Source: an uncultured Lachnospiraceae bacterium
GTDB lineage: Bacteria > Bacillota > Clostridia > Lachnospirales > Lachnospiraceae
Reading direction: 5' to 3'
Length of the DNA stretch: 64,000 bases
Assembly: GCA_947644545.1 (NCBI GenBank)
Contig: CANRZW010000002.1
Location: forward strand, 155,384-219,383
The notes under the pieces are model-generated. The model saw only the letters and a program-made list of their open reading frames with translations, made no database searches and was not told the DNA's origin. Numbering within the stretch: position 1 is the stretch's first letter; every line of letters starts with the position of its first letter. Shown piece after piece: positions 37,319-46,691 of the stretch. Made by a program: the position numbers and the translations under genes.

Positions 37319-38485
37319 GTGGCACGAAGAAATGCAACCCGCAGGAGAAAAGCAAACAGTGAGAATTTCATGGATTACAGCCTGTTGTTTATCGTGCTGT
37401 TTCTTCTGGCGTTTGGTATGCTTATGGTGTATTCTACCAGTTATTATGAGGCGAATCTGGATTTCGGGGATTCGGCTCACTATTTGAAGAAACAGATATT
37501 TGCCACGATCCTGGGATTGGTCGCAATGATCTTCGTGGCAAATATACCGTATCACTTCTGGGAGCGGTTTGCAGTGCTTGGCTATGTGGTGTCGGTCGTG
37601 CTGATCTTGCTGATCATCCCGTTCGGGCGTGAGGCCAACGGCGCAAAGCGCTGGCTGTACATAGGACCTCTCTCTCTGCAGCCTGCAGAGGTCGCCAAGT
37701 TGTGTATGATCCTTTTTCTGGCAAGTATGATCTGCACGATGGGGAAGCAGATAAGGAATCGAAAGGGCTTCTGGATGGCGGTGATGGTTCCCATGCCGAT
37801 TGCCCTCATGTTGTGGAAGATCACACAGAATATGAGTTCCGCGGTCATTGTTGTGGGAATCGCGGTATTGATGTTGTTCGTTGCCTGTCCGGATTATAAG
37901 CGGTTTATTCTGTTGGGGTTAGTTACCCTGGCCGGCGCGGCGCTTATTGTATTTGCCATCGTACAGATGGGAGCCAATCAGACGGATAATCTGGATTTCC
38001 GAGGCGCACGTATCCTGGCATGGCTCGATCCGGAAGCGTATGCCGACGGTAAGGGGTTCCAGACGCTGCAGGCGCTTTATGCGATCGGTTCCGGCGGCGT
38101 GTTAGGTAAGGGACTGGGGGCCAGTATGCAGAAGCTTGGCTTTCTCCCTGAGGCGCAGAATGATATGATATTCTCCATTATCTGCGAAGAACTGGGACTG
38201 TTCGGCGGTTATGCGGTGATAATCATGTTTATCCTGTTGATCTGGCGGTTCATGGTGATTGCCAACAATGCACCGGATCTGTTTGGCGCGCTGCTCGTGG
38301 TAGGGGTGCTCGGGCATATCGCGATCCAGGTAATTCTCAATATCGCCGTTGTGACCAATACCATTCCCAATACGGGAATCTCCCTGCCGTTTATCAGCTA
38401 CGGTGGGTCCTCGGTCATGTTCCTTTTGATCGAGATCGGACTTGTCCTTAGCGTGGCACGGGGAATACGGCTCAAGGATTTATAA
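37319..38485 (+). CDS. ftsW: SEDS peptidoglycan glycosyltransferase FtsW
   Basis: A 388-residue polytopic SEDS protein. The family motifs include GAKRWL, LQPAEVAKL, LGKGLGASMQKLGFLPEAQN with the catalytic-loop acidic residue in ICEELG, and the final LPFISYGGSS. It polymerises septal glycan with its partner class B PBP, here encoded upstream. The GTG start immediately follows the murD stop and uses GGAGG in the murD 3' end, so the two are translationally linked. Confidence 0.95.
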   Translation: MARRNATRRRKANSENFMDYSLLFIVLFLLAFGMLMVYSTSYYEANLDFGDSAHYLKKQIFATILGLVAMIFVANIPYHFWERFAVLGYVVSVVLILLIIPFGREANGAKRWLYIGPLSLQPAEVAKLCMILFLASMICTMGKQIRNRKGFWMAVMVPMPIALMLWKITQNMSSAVIVVGIAVLMLFVACPDYKRFILLGLVTLAGAALIVFAIVQMGANQTDNLDFRGARILAWLDPEAYADGKGFQTLQALYAIGSGGVLGKGLGASMQKLGFLPEAQNDMIFSIICEELGLFGGYAVIIMFILLIWRFMVIANNAPDLFGALLVVGVLGHIAIQVILNIAVVTNTIPNTGISLPFISYGGSSVMFLLIEIGLVLSVARGIRLKDL

Positions 38486-38558
38486 GGACAAGATAACTTT
38501 TGAATGGAAAACCATATAGATAGAATAGGTCATATTTTTTGGATTCGAGGTAAATAAT

Positions 38559-39809
38559 ATGGACGCTGTTCGTATCTATGGTGGTAATTGTCTGAGTGGA
38601 CAGACTACGATACAAGGGTCAAAAAATGCGTCGCTGCCGATTCTTGCGGCGACTCTGCTGATAAACGGTATCTGTGAGATAGAAAACTGCCCGGATATAT
38701 CCGATGTGTATCATATGCAGCGGCTGCTGGAGAGTCTTGGGTGTAGAGTGGAAAGAGAAGATTCCCTTGTAAGGGTGGATACAAGCTGCCTGAGGGAGAG
38801 TAATATGCCGGCCGATTCCGTAGGGGTGATGCGTTCTTCCATCATGCTTCTCGGAGCGCTGCTTGCCAGAACAGGCAGTGTCCGGATGGAGTATCCGGGC
38901 GGCTGTGTGATCGGCGCAAGACCGATCGATCTGCATCTGCAGTCACTGCGCAGGATGGGGGTTGAGATCGACCAGCAGGAGCTGGGATTTTCGGCCAGGG
39001 CAGCCGGCCTGCGGGGAATTGTGTTTCGTCTGCCCTTTGTCAGCGTGGGCGTGACGGAGAATCTGCTTCTGGCAGCTGTTCTGGCAGAGGGGATGACGGT
39101 GATTGAACCGGCGGCAAGGGAACCGGAGATACAGGCGTTATGTGAATTTCTGATCCGGGCGGGAGCAAGGATCGAGGGAACGGGCAGTGACCGGCTGGTC
39201 ATTCACGGTGTGGAGAAGCTTATGCCTGTCAGATATCGTGTTCCCGCTGATCGAATCGTGGCGGGGACTTATATGTGTTCCTGTATGTGTGCCGGCGGCA
39301 GCGTTTTCTTGAAGGATGCGCCTGTTCGGGATATGGAAGTCGTGGTGGAGTATGCCGGAAAGCTGGGGGCCGTCGTCAGTTATGAGTCGGACGGCATTCT
39401 GGTGGCCGGCAGGGCCTGCGGGAGCCTGCCCTGTGCGCTGCGGACCGGCTGTTATCCGGATTTCCCTACGGATCTGCAGTCCCCCTTTATGGTGGTGATG
39501 GCGGCTTCCGGGAAAAGAGGACGGATCGAGGAGACCGTATTCGAGAACCGGTTCCGGATCGTGCCGGAGCTTATGAAGATGGGGGCAGATATCAGCGTCC
39601 AGGGCAATACGGCGTATGTAAATGGTGTGCGAAGGCTGCACGGTGCGGTCGTGCAGGCCAAAGAGCTGCGGGGAGGGGCAGCGCTTGTTGTCGCGGCGCT
39701 TGCGGCTGAGGGCACCAGCATCGTGACGAACCGCCATTATATTGACAGAGGATATGAGGATATTGTTTTCCGCCTGCGGGAATTGGGGGCGAAGATAGAA
39801 CTTGCATGA
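38559..39809 (+). CDS. murA: UDP-N-acetylglucosamine 1-carboxyvinyltransferase MurA
   Basis: A 416-residue enolpyruvyl transferase. The substrate loop KNASLPILAATLL is near the N-terminus and the catalytic cysteine, the fosfomycin target, is in PGGCVIGARPIDLHL. The C-terminal half has PDFPTDLQSPFMVVM and ENRFRIVPELMKMG. It commits UDP-GlcNAc to peptidoglycan synthesis. GAGG precedes the ATG at 38559. Location between ftsW and ftsQ resembles other Clostridia, where it replaces murG in the order. Confidence 0.95.
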   Translation: MDAVRIYGGNCLSGQTTIQGSKNASLPILAATLLINGICEIENCPDISDVYHMQRLLESLGCRVEREDSLVRVDTSCLRESNMPADSVGVMRSSIMLLGALLARTGSVRMEYPGGCVIGARPIDLHLQSLRRMGVEIDQQELGFSARAAGLRGIVFRLPFVSVGVTENLLLAAVLAEGMTVIEPAAREPEIQALCEFLIRAGARIEGTGSDRLVIHGVEKLMPVRYRVPADRIVAGTYMCSCMCAGGSVFLKDAPVRDMEVVVEYAGKLGAVVSYESDGILVAGRACGSLPCALRTGCYPDFPTDLQSPFMVVMAASGKRGRIEETVFENRFRIVPELMKMGADISVQGNTAYVNGVRRLHGAVVQAKELRGGAALVVAALAAEGTSIVTNRHYIDRGYEDIVFRLRELGAKIELA

Positions 39810-39818
39810 GGTTTATGA

Positions 39819-40661
39819 ATGAGTAACAAGAAAGCGGTCAAAAAAGTAAAGAAAAAGAATCCGAATCTGCGTCTTGTGAAAAACAATGATATAAAACCGG
39901 AAAACAGCAGGAACAGGCAGAAGGAGACATTGCGGTTTGGCAAGGTAAAAAGAACAATCATTCTGTCTGTGCTGTTGTTTACGTTGATGATCCTTATGAT
40001 TTCAGCGTATTTCTATATCGTGAAGAATTATACTGTCACGACAGTGCATGTGGAGGGAAATATCCATTACACGAATGAAGAGATCATGGATATGGTGATG
40101 GGCGGCGCCTATGGCAATAACTCCCTTATCCTTTCGCTCAAATACAGGGATAAGGGGATAGAAGATATTCCTTTCATCCAGAGGATGGATGTAGCGATCG
40201 AGGCGAAGGACACGATCCGGATCACGGTCTATGAGAAAGCGTTGGCCGGCTATGTGACTTATCTGGGCCGGTGCGTGTATTTTGATAAGGACGGGATCGT
40301 GGTAGAAACCTCCACGGAGACAACGGAAGGAATACCGCAGGTGACGGGGCTTAAGTTCGATCATGTGATCCTGCATGATCGTCTTCCGGTAGAAAAGCCG
40401 GAGGTATTTGCGGAGATATTGAATATTACGCAGCAGCTGGACAAGTATTCCATGTCCGCGGATAAGATCTATTTTGACCCTGATTATAAGATCACGCTTC
40501 TGTTTGGGGATGCGAGGGTAGCGCTTGGAAACGATATTTATATAGAAGAAAAGATTATGAAACTGCAGTATATCCTGCCGGATCTTATCGGCAAGAGCGG
40601 CGTGCTGGATATGCGGGAGTATAGTGAGGACACAAGATCTTATAGTTTTGAGCAGGATTAG
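39819..40661 (+). CDS. divIB: Cell-division protein FtsQ/DivIB
   Basis: A 280-residue bitopic protein. A lysine-rich cytoplasmic tail is followed by a helix (about 48-72, ILSVLLFTLMILMISAYFYI), then a POTRA domain (TTVHVEGNIHYTNEEIMDMV) and the FtsQ/DivIB beta region (VYEKALAGYVTYLGRCVYFD). It recruits and stabilises the septal complex. It starts nine bases after murA. The usual ftsA gene does not follow. Confidence 0.9.
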   Translation: MSNKKAVKKVKKKNPNLRLVKNNDIKPENSRNRQKETLRFGKVKRTIILSVLLFTLMILMISAYFYIVKNYTVTTVHVEGNIHYTNEEIMDMVMGGAYGNNSLILSLKYRDKGIEDIPFIQRMDVAIEAKDTIRITVYEKALAGYVTYLGRCVYFDKDGIVVETSTETTEGIPQVTGLKFDHVILHDRLPVEKPEVFAEILNITQQLDKYSMSADKIYFDPDYKITLLFGDARVALGNDIYIEEKIMKLQYILPDLIGKSGVLDMREYSEDTRSYSFEQD

Positions 40662-40780
40662 CACAAAGAAAGCTTAAAGGGCGGGCATTTTTCGCTCTGA
40701 TTTAAGATTTCGCGAAGCGGAATCGAATTATTTGATGGCCAGACGGTTACGAACAAATAACAAAAAACACAAAAAATGGG

Positions 40781-40809
40781 TTGCGAATTTTGAAAAATAA
40801 TTATATGAT
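40781..40809 (+). promoter_or_regulatory. SigA-type promoter of ftsZ
   Basis: TTGCGA (40781-40786), a 17-base spacer and TATGAT (40804-40809) lie 42 bases before ftsZ, giving it transcription independent of the dcw operon. Confidence 0.65.
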
Positions 40810-40850
40810 AATATATGAGAGTTTATGCATAAGTAAAAGGAGGAAATACC

Positions 40851-42080
40851 TTGCTTGAAATTAAGTCAAATGATGCTGATTCTGCAGCTAAGATCATTGT
40901 AGTAGGGGTTGGCGGCGCAGGAAATAATGCTGTAAATAGAATGATTGATGAAGCAATAGACGGAGTTGAATTTATCGGGATTAATACGGATAAACAGGCG
41001 CTGCAGTTATGTAAAGCGCCGACTCTGTTACAGATCGGTGAGAAACTGACCAAGGGTCTTGGTGCAGGAGCGAAGCCGGAGATCGGGGAGAAGGCGGCTG
41101 AGGAGAGCTCGGATGAGGTTGCGGCAGCGCTCAAAGGTGCGGACATGGTGTTTGTCACCTGCGGTATGGGCGGCGGTACCGGTACGGGAGCAGCGCCTGT
41201 AGTTGCCAAACTCGCTAAGGATATGGGGATTCTGACGGTCGGCGTGGTAACGAAACCGTTCCGTTTCGAGGCCAAGGCCCGCATGACGAATGCGCTTACG
41301 GGGATCGAGAAGATCAAGGATAATGTGGACACATTGATCGTAATACCGAACGATAAGCTTCTGGAGATCGTTGACAGAAGGACGACCATGCCGGATGCGC
41401 TCAAGAAGGCGGATGAGGTATTACAGCAGGCCGTGCAGGGAATTACGGATCTGATCAATGTACCTTCCGTGATCAATCTGGATTTCGCGGACGTGCAGAC
41501 TGTTATGAAGGACAAGGGTATCGCGCATATTGGCATCGGTACCGGTAAGGGAGACGATAAGGCGAGCGAAGCGGTTAAGATGGCTGTGGAGAGTCCGCTT
41601 CTGGAGACGACCATATCCGGCGCTACGCATGTTATCATCAATGTTTCCGGGGATATCTCGCTGGCAGACGCTTCCGATGCGGCAAGTTATGTGCAGGATC
41701 TGACCGGAGACGAAGTAAATATCATCTTTGGTGCGATGTACGATGCGAATATGACGGATACATGCAATATTACGATCATTGCCACCGGCATCGAGGAAAA
41801 GGCGAAGCAGATGAGCGGTCTCGGCTTCAAATCCGGATACATAACACCTACATCTCTGCAGGGTAAGCAGTCCGGTATCCTGCCGGGCGCGGGGCTTGGC
41901 AATTTCACGACACCGTCCGGTTTAAAGCAGGGAGTACGTCCGACAGGAACCATGACGGGACAAGCAGGGACCGCTCCTTTGAGGACGATCAGCGGCATTA
42001 ATAAGTCGGGTGATATTAAGAGTTCTATCGAGGAGAAATCCTTAAAGATACCTGATTTTTTGAGCAGAAACAATAAATAA
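40851..42080 (+). CDS. ftsZ: Cell-division tubulin FtsZ
   Basis: A 409-residue FtsZ. The nucleotide-binding core shows [16 protein letters not shown], the tubulin signature [12 protein letters not shown] and the T7 loop [12 protein letters not shown] variable linker leads to the conserved C-terminal peptide [11 protein letters not shown], which binds FtsA or SepF-type anchors. It forms the Z ring. The TTG start follows AGGAGG. A terminator comes right after. Confidence 0.97.
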   Translation: MLEIKSNDADSAAKIIVVGVGGAGNNAVNRMIDEAIDGVEFIGINTDKQALQLCKAPTLLQIGEKLTKGLGAGAKPEIGEKAAEESSDEVAAALKGADMVFVTCGMGGGTGTGAAPVVAKLAKDMGILTVGVVTKPFRFEAKARMTNALTGIEKIKDNVDTLIVIPNDKLLEIVDRRTTMPDALKKADEVLQQAVQGITDLINVPSVINLDFADVQTVMKDKGIAHIGIGTGKGDDKASEAVKMAVESPLLETTISGATHVIINVSGDISLADASDAASYVQDLTGDEVNIIFGAMYDANMTDTCNITIIATGIEEKAKQMSGLGFKSGYITPTSLQGKQSGILPGAGLGNFTTPSGLKQGVRPTGTMTGQAGTAPLRTISGINKSGDIKSSIEEKSLKIPDFLSRNNK

Positions 42081-42097
42081 CCGTCTACGGTAAACGA

Positions 42098-42127
42098 ACC
42101 ACAGGAGAAGATCCTGTGGTTTTTTGT
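42098..42127 (+). terminator. Intrinsic terminator of ftsZ
   Basis: ACCACAGGA (42098-42106) pairs perfectly with TCCTGTGGT (42112-42120), followed by TTTTTG. Confidence 0.9.
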
Positions 42128-42165
42128 TGCTATCTGTCTTTAAAAATAGTGGAAATGCTGCCCGG

Positions 42166-42200
42166 TTACGACAGAATATTTACGTCCCATTTCTTATAAT
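42166..42200 (+). promoter_or_regulatory. Possible Spo0A-dependent promoter of spoIIGA
   Basis: TATAAT (42195-42200) has no good -35, but TTACGACA (42166-42173; TGTCGTAA on the other strand) resembles an 0A box with one or two changes. spoIIG of Bacillus has this arrangement. Weak by sequence alone. Confidence 0.35.
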
Positions 42201-42224
42201 AAAGCAGAGATACGGAGGTGAAAT

Positions 42225-43037
42225 GTGTATTACAAATTGTATATTGACAGTGTTTTTATCCTGCAGATAACGGGCAATTTCTATTTGCTGTCTCTGACCG
42301 GCATGATTCTTGGATGTACTGCCACGCATAAAAGAATCTGGTTTGGCGCAGCGGCAGGGGCGCTCTTTATCTGTATGGCGATCCTTGTACCGGCGGGACC
42401 GGTCTACGTGAGGATTTTGATCGGTACGGTTCCTGTCAGTATGTTGATGTGCTACCTTACCTTTGGGATACGGCGCGGCAGAAATCTGATTCATGGCAGC
42501 CTGATTATGGCTGGCTGTGGATTTTTTTCGGGCAGTATCATGATATGGATTCTGAACCGCCTCAGAATGGTTCTAAGCGACAGCGGCGGTATGGCTGTGA
42601 CATTAGTGTCAGGTTATTTATCGTATCGTATCGTCAGGGGAATGATCGGATATTTCCGAAACAGGAAAGAGAACTGCATCAGGAAAGTAGCCGTATATGT
42701 GCCGGATCTTAATCAAAAGATAAGGATACAGGCATTTCTTGATACCGGAAACCAACTGGCAGATCCTGTCAGCGGCGCGCCGGTCAGCGTGATCAGCAGA
42801 AAGCTGGCGGATGAGATTGGCTCCTGCTTTAAGCCGGAGAAATACCACGCGATCCCCTTTCGCAGTGTCGGAAGAAAAAGCGGCATTCTCGACGCCTATG
42901 AGCTGCCGGAACTGTTTATAGAGGAACAGGGAAGGGATATTCGGAAGGCACATGTTATTCTGGCAATTTGTGACGACGGCATTTCAGAAGAGAGTATCTG
43001 CCAGATGATACTCCACCCCCGGTTATTAGAAAACTAG
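42225..43037 (+). CDS. spoIIGA: Sigma-E processing peptidase SpoIIGA
   Basis: A 270-residue protein with five N-terminal membrane helices (1-145) and a C-terminal aspartic-protease half whose catalytic motif is [15 protein letters not shown]. It cleaves pro-sigma-E in the mother cell on a signal from the forespore. The GTG start follows GGAGGTG. sigE follows 11 bases downstream. Confidence 0.92.
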   Translation: MYYKLYIDSVFILQITGNFYLLSLTGMILGCTATHKRIWFGAAAGALFICMAILVPAGPVYVRILIGTVPVSMLMCYLTFGIRRGRNLIHGSLIMAGCGFFSGSIMIWILNRLRMVLSDSGGMAVTLVSGYLSYRIVRGMIGYFRNRKENCIRKVAVYVPDLNQKIRIQAFLDTGNQLADPVSGAPVSVISRKLADEIGSCFKPEKYHAIPFRSVGRKSGILDAYELPELFIEEQGRDIRKAHVILAICDDGISEESICQMILHPRLLEN

Positions 43038-43048
43038 GAGGAACAAAG

Positions 43049-43789
43049 ATGGTTTTAAAAGTGGCAATTCCCGGCAGGGTTCAGTTCAAAATGGTACATA
43101 AGGATACAAGGTTCCTTATGACAAAGCAGGGGGATATACATTACATAGGGGGAACGGAAGTGCTTCCGCCGCCGCTTGAGAGTGAGAAGGAGAATGAGAT
43201 CATAAGCGATCTTGGAACCGAATATGAGGAGGAGGCCAAGGCGATCTTAATAGAACATAATCTTCGGCTGGTTGTCTATATTGCGAAGAAGTTTGATAAT
43301 ACGGGGGTTGGCGTGGAGGACTTGATCTCGATCGGGACGATCGGACTGATCAAGTCGATTAACACCTTTAATCCCGGGAAAAATATCAAACTGGCAACTT
43401 ATGCTTCACGCTGTATTGAGAATGAGATCTTAATGTACTTAAGAAGAAATAATAAGCATAAGATGGAGGTTTCCATTGATGAACCGCTCAATGTGGACTG
43501 GGACGGCAACGAGCTTCTTCTGTCGGATATCCTGGGCACGGACGAGGATGTGATCTATAAGGATATTGAGAATGAGGTGGAACGCAAACTGCTGATCAGG
43601 GCGATCGCCAAATTATCGGAGCGGGAGCAGACCATTATAAAGCTGCGCTTCGGGATTGGGAGCAAGGACGGCCAGGAACTGACACAGAAGGAGGTTGCGG
43701 AGCTTCTGGGGATTTCTCAATCCTATATATCCAGATTGGAGAAAAAGATCATGCGCAGACTAAAAAAAGAAATGAGCAAGGACAATTGA
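43049..43789 (+). CDS. sigE: Sporulation sigma factor E
   Basis: A 246-residue sigma-70 family factor. Region 2 includes [19 protein letters not shown] and [20 protein letters not shown]; region 4 has [20 protein letters not shown]. An N-terminal pro-sequence of about 20-30 residues precedes region 1.2 and should be removed by SpoIIGA. It drives early mother-cell gene expression. It follows spoIIGA closely. Confidence 0.95.
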   Translation: MVLKVAIPGRVQFKMVHKDTRFLMTKQGDIHYIGGTEVLPPPLESEKENEIISDLGTEYEEEAKAILIEHNLRLVVYIAKKFDNTGVGVEDLISIGTIGLIKSINTFNPGKNIKLATYASRCIENEILMYLRRNNKHKMEVSIDEPLNVDWDGNELLLSDILGTDEDVIYKDIENEVERKLLIRAIAKLSEREQTIIKLRFGIGSKDGQELTQKEVAELLGISQSYISRLEKKIMRRLKKEMSKDN

Positions 43790-43800
43790 GGATGACGGTT

Positions 43801-43831
43801 CAGGTGCCGGAGTGATCTGCTCCGACACCTG
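43801..43831. terminator. Hairpin between convergent sigE and sigG
   Basis: CAGGTGCCGGAG (43801-43812) pairs with CTCCGACACCTG (43820-43831) with two mismatches. No T-run follows on either side, so it may be a weak bidirectional stop. Confidence 0.4.
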
Positions 43832-43838
43832 TGTCATA

Positions 43839-44618
43839 TTATGCGGTGAGATATAAGCGCATGGTTTTGAGCGCATTTTTTTCCAGCCGGGACACCTGCG
43901 CCTGAGAGATGCCGATCTTACTGGCCACTTCCATTTGCGTTTTGCCTTCAAAGAAGCGCAGCGTGATGATCTCGTGTTCCCGGTCGCTGAGTTTTTTCAT
44001 GGCTTCACTTAAGGAGATATGTTCCACCCAGGTTTCCTCACGATTCTTCTTATCACTGATCTGATCCATCACGTAGAGGGTGTCGCCGCCGTCGGTATAG
44101 ACAGGTTCATAGAGGCTCATGGGACTCTGAATCGCATCCAGGGCATAGACGATGTCCTCCTTTGCAACACCGATCTCTGCGGCGATCTCGGTAACGGTAG
44201 GTTCTTTGGCGTTTATACGGGTAAGATGCTCTTTGGCATAGATGGCTTTATAGGCCGTATCCTTCAGGGAACGGGAGACGCGGATGCTGTTTGCGTCCCG
44301 CAGATAGCGCCTGATCTCGCCCACGATCATGGGGACGGCATAGGTGGAGAATTTTACGTTGAGGGTGCTGTCGAAATTATCGATGGCTTTGATGAGGCCG
44401 ATACAACCGATCTGGAACAGATCATCCACATTTTCGTTGCTGGAATGAAATCTTTTGATGACACTTAAGACAAGACGGAGATTGCCGTTGATATATTCTT
44501 TACGGGCGGCGGCATCGCCGTTTCCGATCCGTTTAAACAGTTCTTCCTTTTCGGCATTTTTCAGAAGCGGCAGCTTGGAGGTATTGACACCGCAGATTTC
44601 CACTTTACCCTGTATCAT
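43839..44618 (-). CDS. sigG: Forespore sigma factor G
   Basis: A 259-residue sigma-70 factor of the SigF/SigG group. The conserved N-terminal KVEICGVNTSKLPLLKN is typical of SigG; region 2 is NVDDLFQIGCIGLIKAIDNF and FSTYAVPMIVGEIRRYLRD, and region 4 is MEVASKIGISQAQVSRLEKN. It runs late forespore genes. In Bacillus and most Clostridia it lies directly downstream of sigE on the same strand; here it is convergent, with 49 bases between the stop codons. Confidence 0.94.
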   Translation of the reverse strand: MIQGKVEICGVNTSKLPLLKNAEKEELFKRIGNGDAAARKEYINGNLRLVLSVIKRFHSSNENVDDLFQIGCIGLIKAIDNFDSTLNVKFSTYAVPMIVGEIRRYLRDANSIRVSRSLKDTAYKAIYAKEHLTRINAKEPTVTEIAAEIGVAKEDIVYALDAIQSPMSLYEPVYTDGGDTLYVMDQISDKKNREETWVEHISLSEAMKKLSDREHEIITLRFFEGKTQMEVASKIGISQAQVSRLEKNALKTMRLYLTA

Positions 44619-44794
44619 ATTTGTATCTGTCCTTTCCGTTAAAATCTCTTTTCTAACAAGGATGTACGAAACGTCAGGAATTATTCATGAAATTTTAAGG
44701 AAAAATCTTTGTATATTGTTTTACAAAATGACATTTTTTTGATACATTATTATGAGAGAAAGTCCGGAAGTTAAAACTTCCATTAAGTATTCGG

Positions 44795-44841
44795 GGATAT
44801 TGCGGGTACAGCCGGCAATATCCATGTAGAGACAGCTATGA
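44795..44841 (+). repeat. Dispersed short repeat, copy 2
   Basis: GGATATTGC (44795-44803) pairs perfectly with GCAATATCC (44815-44823); the flank continues like the copy at 1724. It lies about 50 bases before the zinc-ribbon gene. Confidence 0.5.
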
Positions 44842-44888
44842 CGTAAAAGGATATGACCAAAAGGGGAACGGGATGAGGTGAGGCGGAA

Positions 44889-45815
44889 ATGATATGTACG
44901 AAGTGCGGCGAACGCTTGATGGAGAAGGATCAATTTTGTCCGAAATGCGGCGCCAAGGTAATAAAGGAGAGAAGATGTCCGGACTGCGGGGAGATCCTGC
45001 GTGACGGTGTCCGGTTCTGCCCCGGATGCGGCAGGGCAGTAGGGGAGAAACGCAGGGCGCAGACGGTGTCGAACGGAACGGTGGATGATATCCCGATCGA
45101 TGCCATTGAGAGGAACATCCTCTCCGAGACCGCGGCTGAGATCAAGGCGGAACGCAGGGTGCAGCCTGCGGCTCCCAGGAGAAAGGCAGACAGGGGCGCA
45201 GCTTCTGCGGGTGAAGCAGAGAGAGGCAGGAATACAGGCGGAAGTTCCCGGACGGCAGCGCCGGCGAAGAAGAAACAGAATGTGGATCCGCAGCCTCCGC
45301 GCAGGAAGAAGACGGTCTACCGGGAGGAGGACGACTGGGAGTACGAAGATGACTGGGACGATGAGGATTGGGATGACGATGATGAGGAGGGAATGGATCC
45401 GATCACCATTATGACGGTGGTAGTAGGGTGCATTCTGTTGATTGTAGTCGCTTTCCTGGGATTTCATTTTTACAGACAATATGTGCCCAGAGACTATGAG
45501 GGGGCAGCGGAACAGGGAGAGGAGCAGAAGGAGCAGAATCAGACCGAACAGGATGGGGGCGAGAGCGATGGATCGGGAGACGATGGCCAGGAACAGACAG
45601 GCAGCATATCCGGCGACGCATCTGAGCTTAAGATCGTAGCCAATGTGAATGTGCGTGACCAGCCGAGCACGTCGGGCACCAATGTTCTGAGGGTAGCGAA
45701 GGCGGGAGAGACTTACGTCTGCAATGGCAGTACGAAGGACGGACAGTGGTATGAGATCGTTCTGGAAGACGGGACGATCGGCTATGTATTCTATGAGTAT
45801 GTTTCCGTTCAGTAA
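44889..45815 (+). CDS. Zinc-ribbon, membrane-anchored SH3-domain protein
   Basis: A 308-residue protein. Two zinc ribbons form the cytoplasmic N-terminus (CTKCGE..CPKCG and CPDCGE..CPGCG). A basic linker and an acidic W/D/E-rich segment (EEDDWEYEDDWDDEDWDDDD) precede one membrane helix (about 178-200). An extracellular Glu/Gln-rich spacer leads to a bacterial SH3 domain (about 245-308; IVANVNVRDQPSTSGTNVL) that may bind peptidoglycan. It could relay wall state to the cytoplasm, but nothing shows its partner. GAGGCGG precedes the start. Confidence 0.75.
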   Translation: MICTKCGERLMEKDQFCPKCGAKVIKERRCPDCGEILRDGVRFCPGCGRAVGEKRRAQTVSNGTVDDIPIDAIERNILSETAAEIKAERRVQPAAPRRKADRGAASAGEAERGRNTGGSSRTAAPAKKKQNVDPQPPRRKKTVYREEDDWEYEDDWDDEDWDDDDEEGMDPITIMTVVVGCILLIVVAFLGFHFYRQYVPRDYEGAAEQGEEQKEQNQTEQDGGESDGSGDDGQEQTGSISGDASELKIVANVNVRDQPSTSGTNVLRVAKAGETYVCNGSTKDGQWYEIVLEDGTIGYVFYEYVSVQ

Positions 45816-45835
45816 AGAGAATTGAACCGAAAGGA

Positions 45836-45894
45836 ATAGGAACCTTATTTGGGGCATATGCATTTAATAATAAAAAGCCCGGTGAGGTTCCTAT
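45836..45894 (+). promoter_or_regulatory. Inverted repeat masking the ymxH-like start
   Basis: ATAGGAACCT (45836-45845) is the perfect complement of AGGTTCCTAT (45885-45894). The 3' arm covers part of the GGTGAGG ribosome-binding site and the first two bases of the ATG at 45893, so folding would block initiation. Confidence 0.6.
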
Positions 45895-46126
45895 GTTATT
45901 TTCAGAATTAAAGAAAAAAGAAGTGATCAATCTGAAAAACTGTCAGAAATTGGGCAGAGTAACGGATTTTGAGTTTGACGAGTGTACCGGACAGATTTTT
46001 AAACTGATCATTCCGGGAGAGAATAAATGGTGTGGGCTGTTCGGGAGCGATTCAAACTATGTCATCTGCTATAAAGACATCAAACAGATCGGACCGGATA
46101 TCATTATTGTGGATATTTGTGTGTAG
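45893..46126 (+). CDS. PRC-barrel protein, YlmC/YmxH family
   Basis: A 77-residue single PRC-barrel domain: LFSELKKKEVINLKNCQKLG, VTDFEFDECTGQI and KDIKQIGPDIIIVDI. YlmC/YmxH proteins are small sporulation-associated proteins of unknown role in Firmicutes. The gene starts right after a long inverted repeat. It is followed by a separate strong promoter for nrdR. Confidence 0.85.
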   Translation: MLFSELKKKEVINLKNCQKLGRVTDFEFDECTGQIFKLIIPGENKWCGLFGSDSNYVICYKDIKQIGPDIIIVDICV

Positions 46127-46141
46127 GTTTCCATAAAATAG

Positions 46142-46170
46142 TTGACATAATTGTCAAATTCACCTATAAT
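46142..46170 (+). promoter_or_regulatory. Consensus SigA promoter of nrdR with overlapping inverted repeat
   Basis: TTGACA (46142-46147), a 17-base spacer and TATAAT (46165-46170) match consensus exactly. TTGACA and TGTCAA (46152-46157) form an inverted repeat over the -35, a possible operator. Confidence 0.88.
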
Positions 46171-46202
46171 AGCGGTATATTGAGCCTGAGGAGGATTTCC
46201 GG

Positions 46203-46655
46203 ATGAAATGCCCATTTTGCGGACATGAGAATACAAGAGTGATCGACAGCCGTCCGGCGGAGGAGAACAATTCTATCCGCAGGAGACGTGTCTGTGATGA
46301 GTGTGACAAGCGTTTTACAACTTATGAGAAGGTGGAGACGATACCGCTCATCATCATTAAGAAGGATGATAACAGAGAGACTTACGACAGATCGAAGATT
46401 GAGGCAGGTGTACTGCGTGCCTGTCATAAGCGGCCGATCAGTGCGAACCGGATCAACCAGTTAGTGGACGAGGTGGAGACGGAGATCTTCAATATGGAAG
46501 AGAAAGAGATCCCAAGCCAGGTGGTAGGGGAGATCGTCATGAACAAGCTGAAGGATTTAGAAGCAGTTGCCTATGTAAGGTTTGCATCGGTATACCGGGA
46601 ATTTAAGGATATCAATACTTTCATGGATGAGCTCAAGAAGGTGTTGGAGAATTAG
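46203..46655 (+). CDS. nrdR: Transcriptional repressor NrdR
   Basis: A 150-residue NrdR of standard length. The zinc ribbon is MKCPFCGHENTRVIDSRP with CDECDKRFTTYE; the ATP-cone follows (IIKKDDNRETYDRSKIEAGV). It senses dATP/ATP and represses ribonucleotide reductase genes, none of which are in the window. GAGGAGG precedes the start. Confidence 0.96.
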   Translation: MKCPFCGHENTRVIDSRPAEENNSIRRRRVCDECDKRFTTYEKVETIPLIIIKKDDNRETYDRSKIEAGVLRACHKRPISANRINQLVDEVETEIFNMEEKEIPSQVVGEIVMNKLKDLEAVAYVRFASVYREFKDINTFMDELKKVLEN

Positions 46656-46691
46656 GTTGACATAAGTGAGCAGAGTAAACAGGGAGTCGCT

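Noticed and set aside
40690..40730. Palindromic TTCGCGAAGCGGAA stretch before ftsZ
   Set aside because: The symmetry is short and partial, no second copy close by supports an operator, and the ftsZ promoter lies further downstream.
44619..44720. Sigma-F or sigma-G promoter upstream of sigG
   Set aside because: I could not find both boxes of either consensus with proper spacing.
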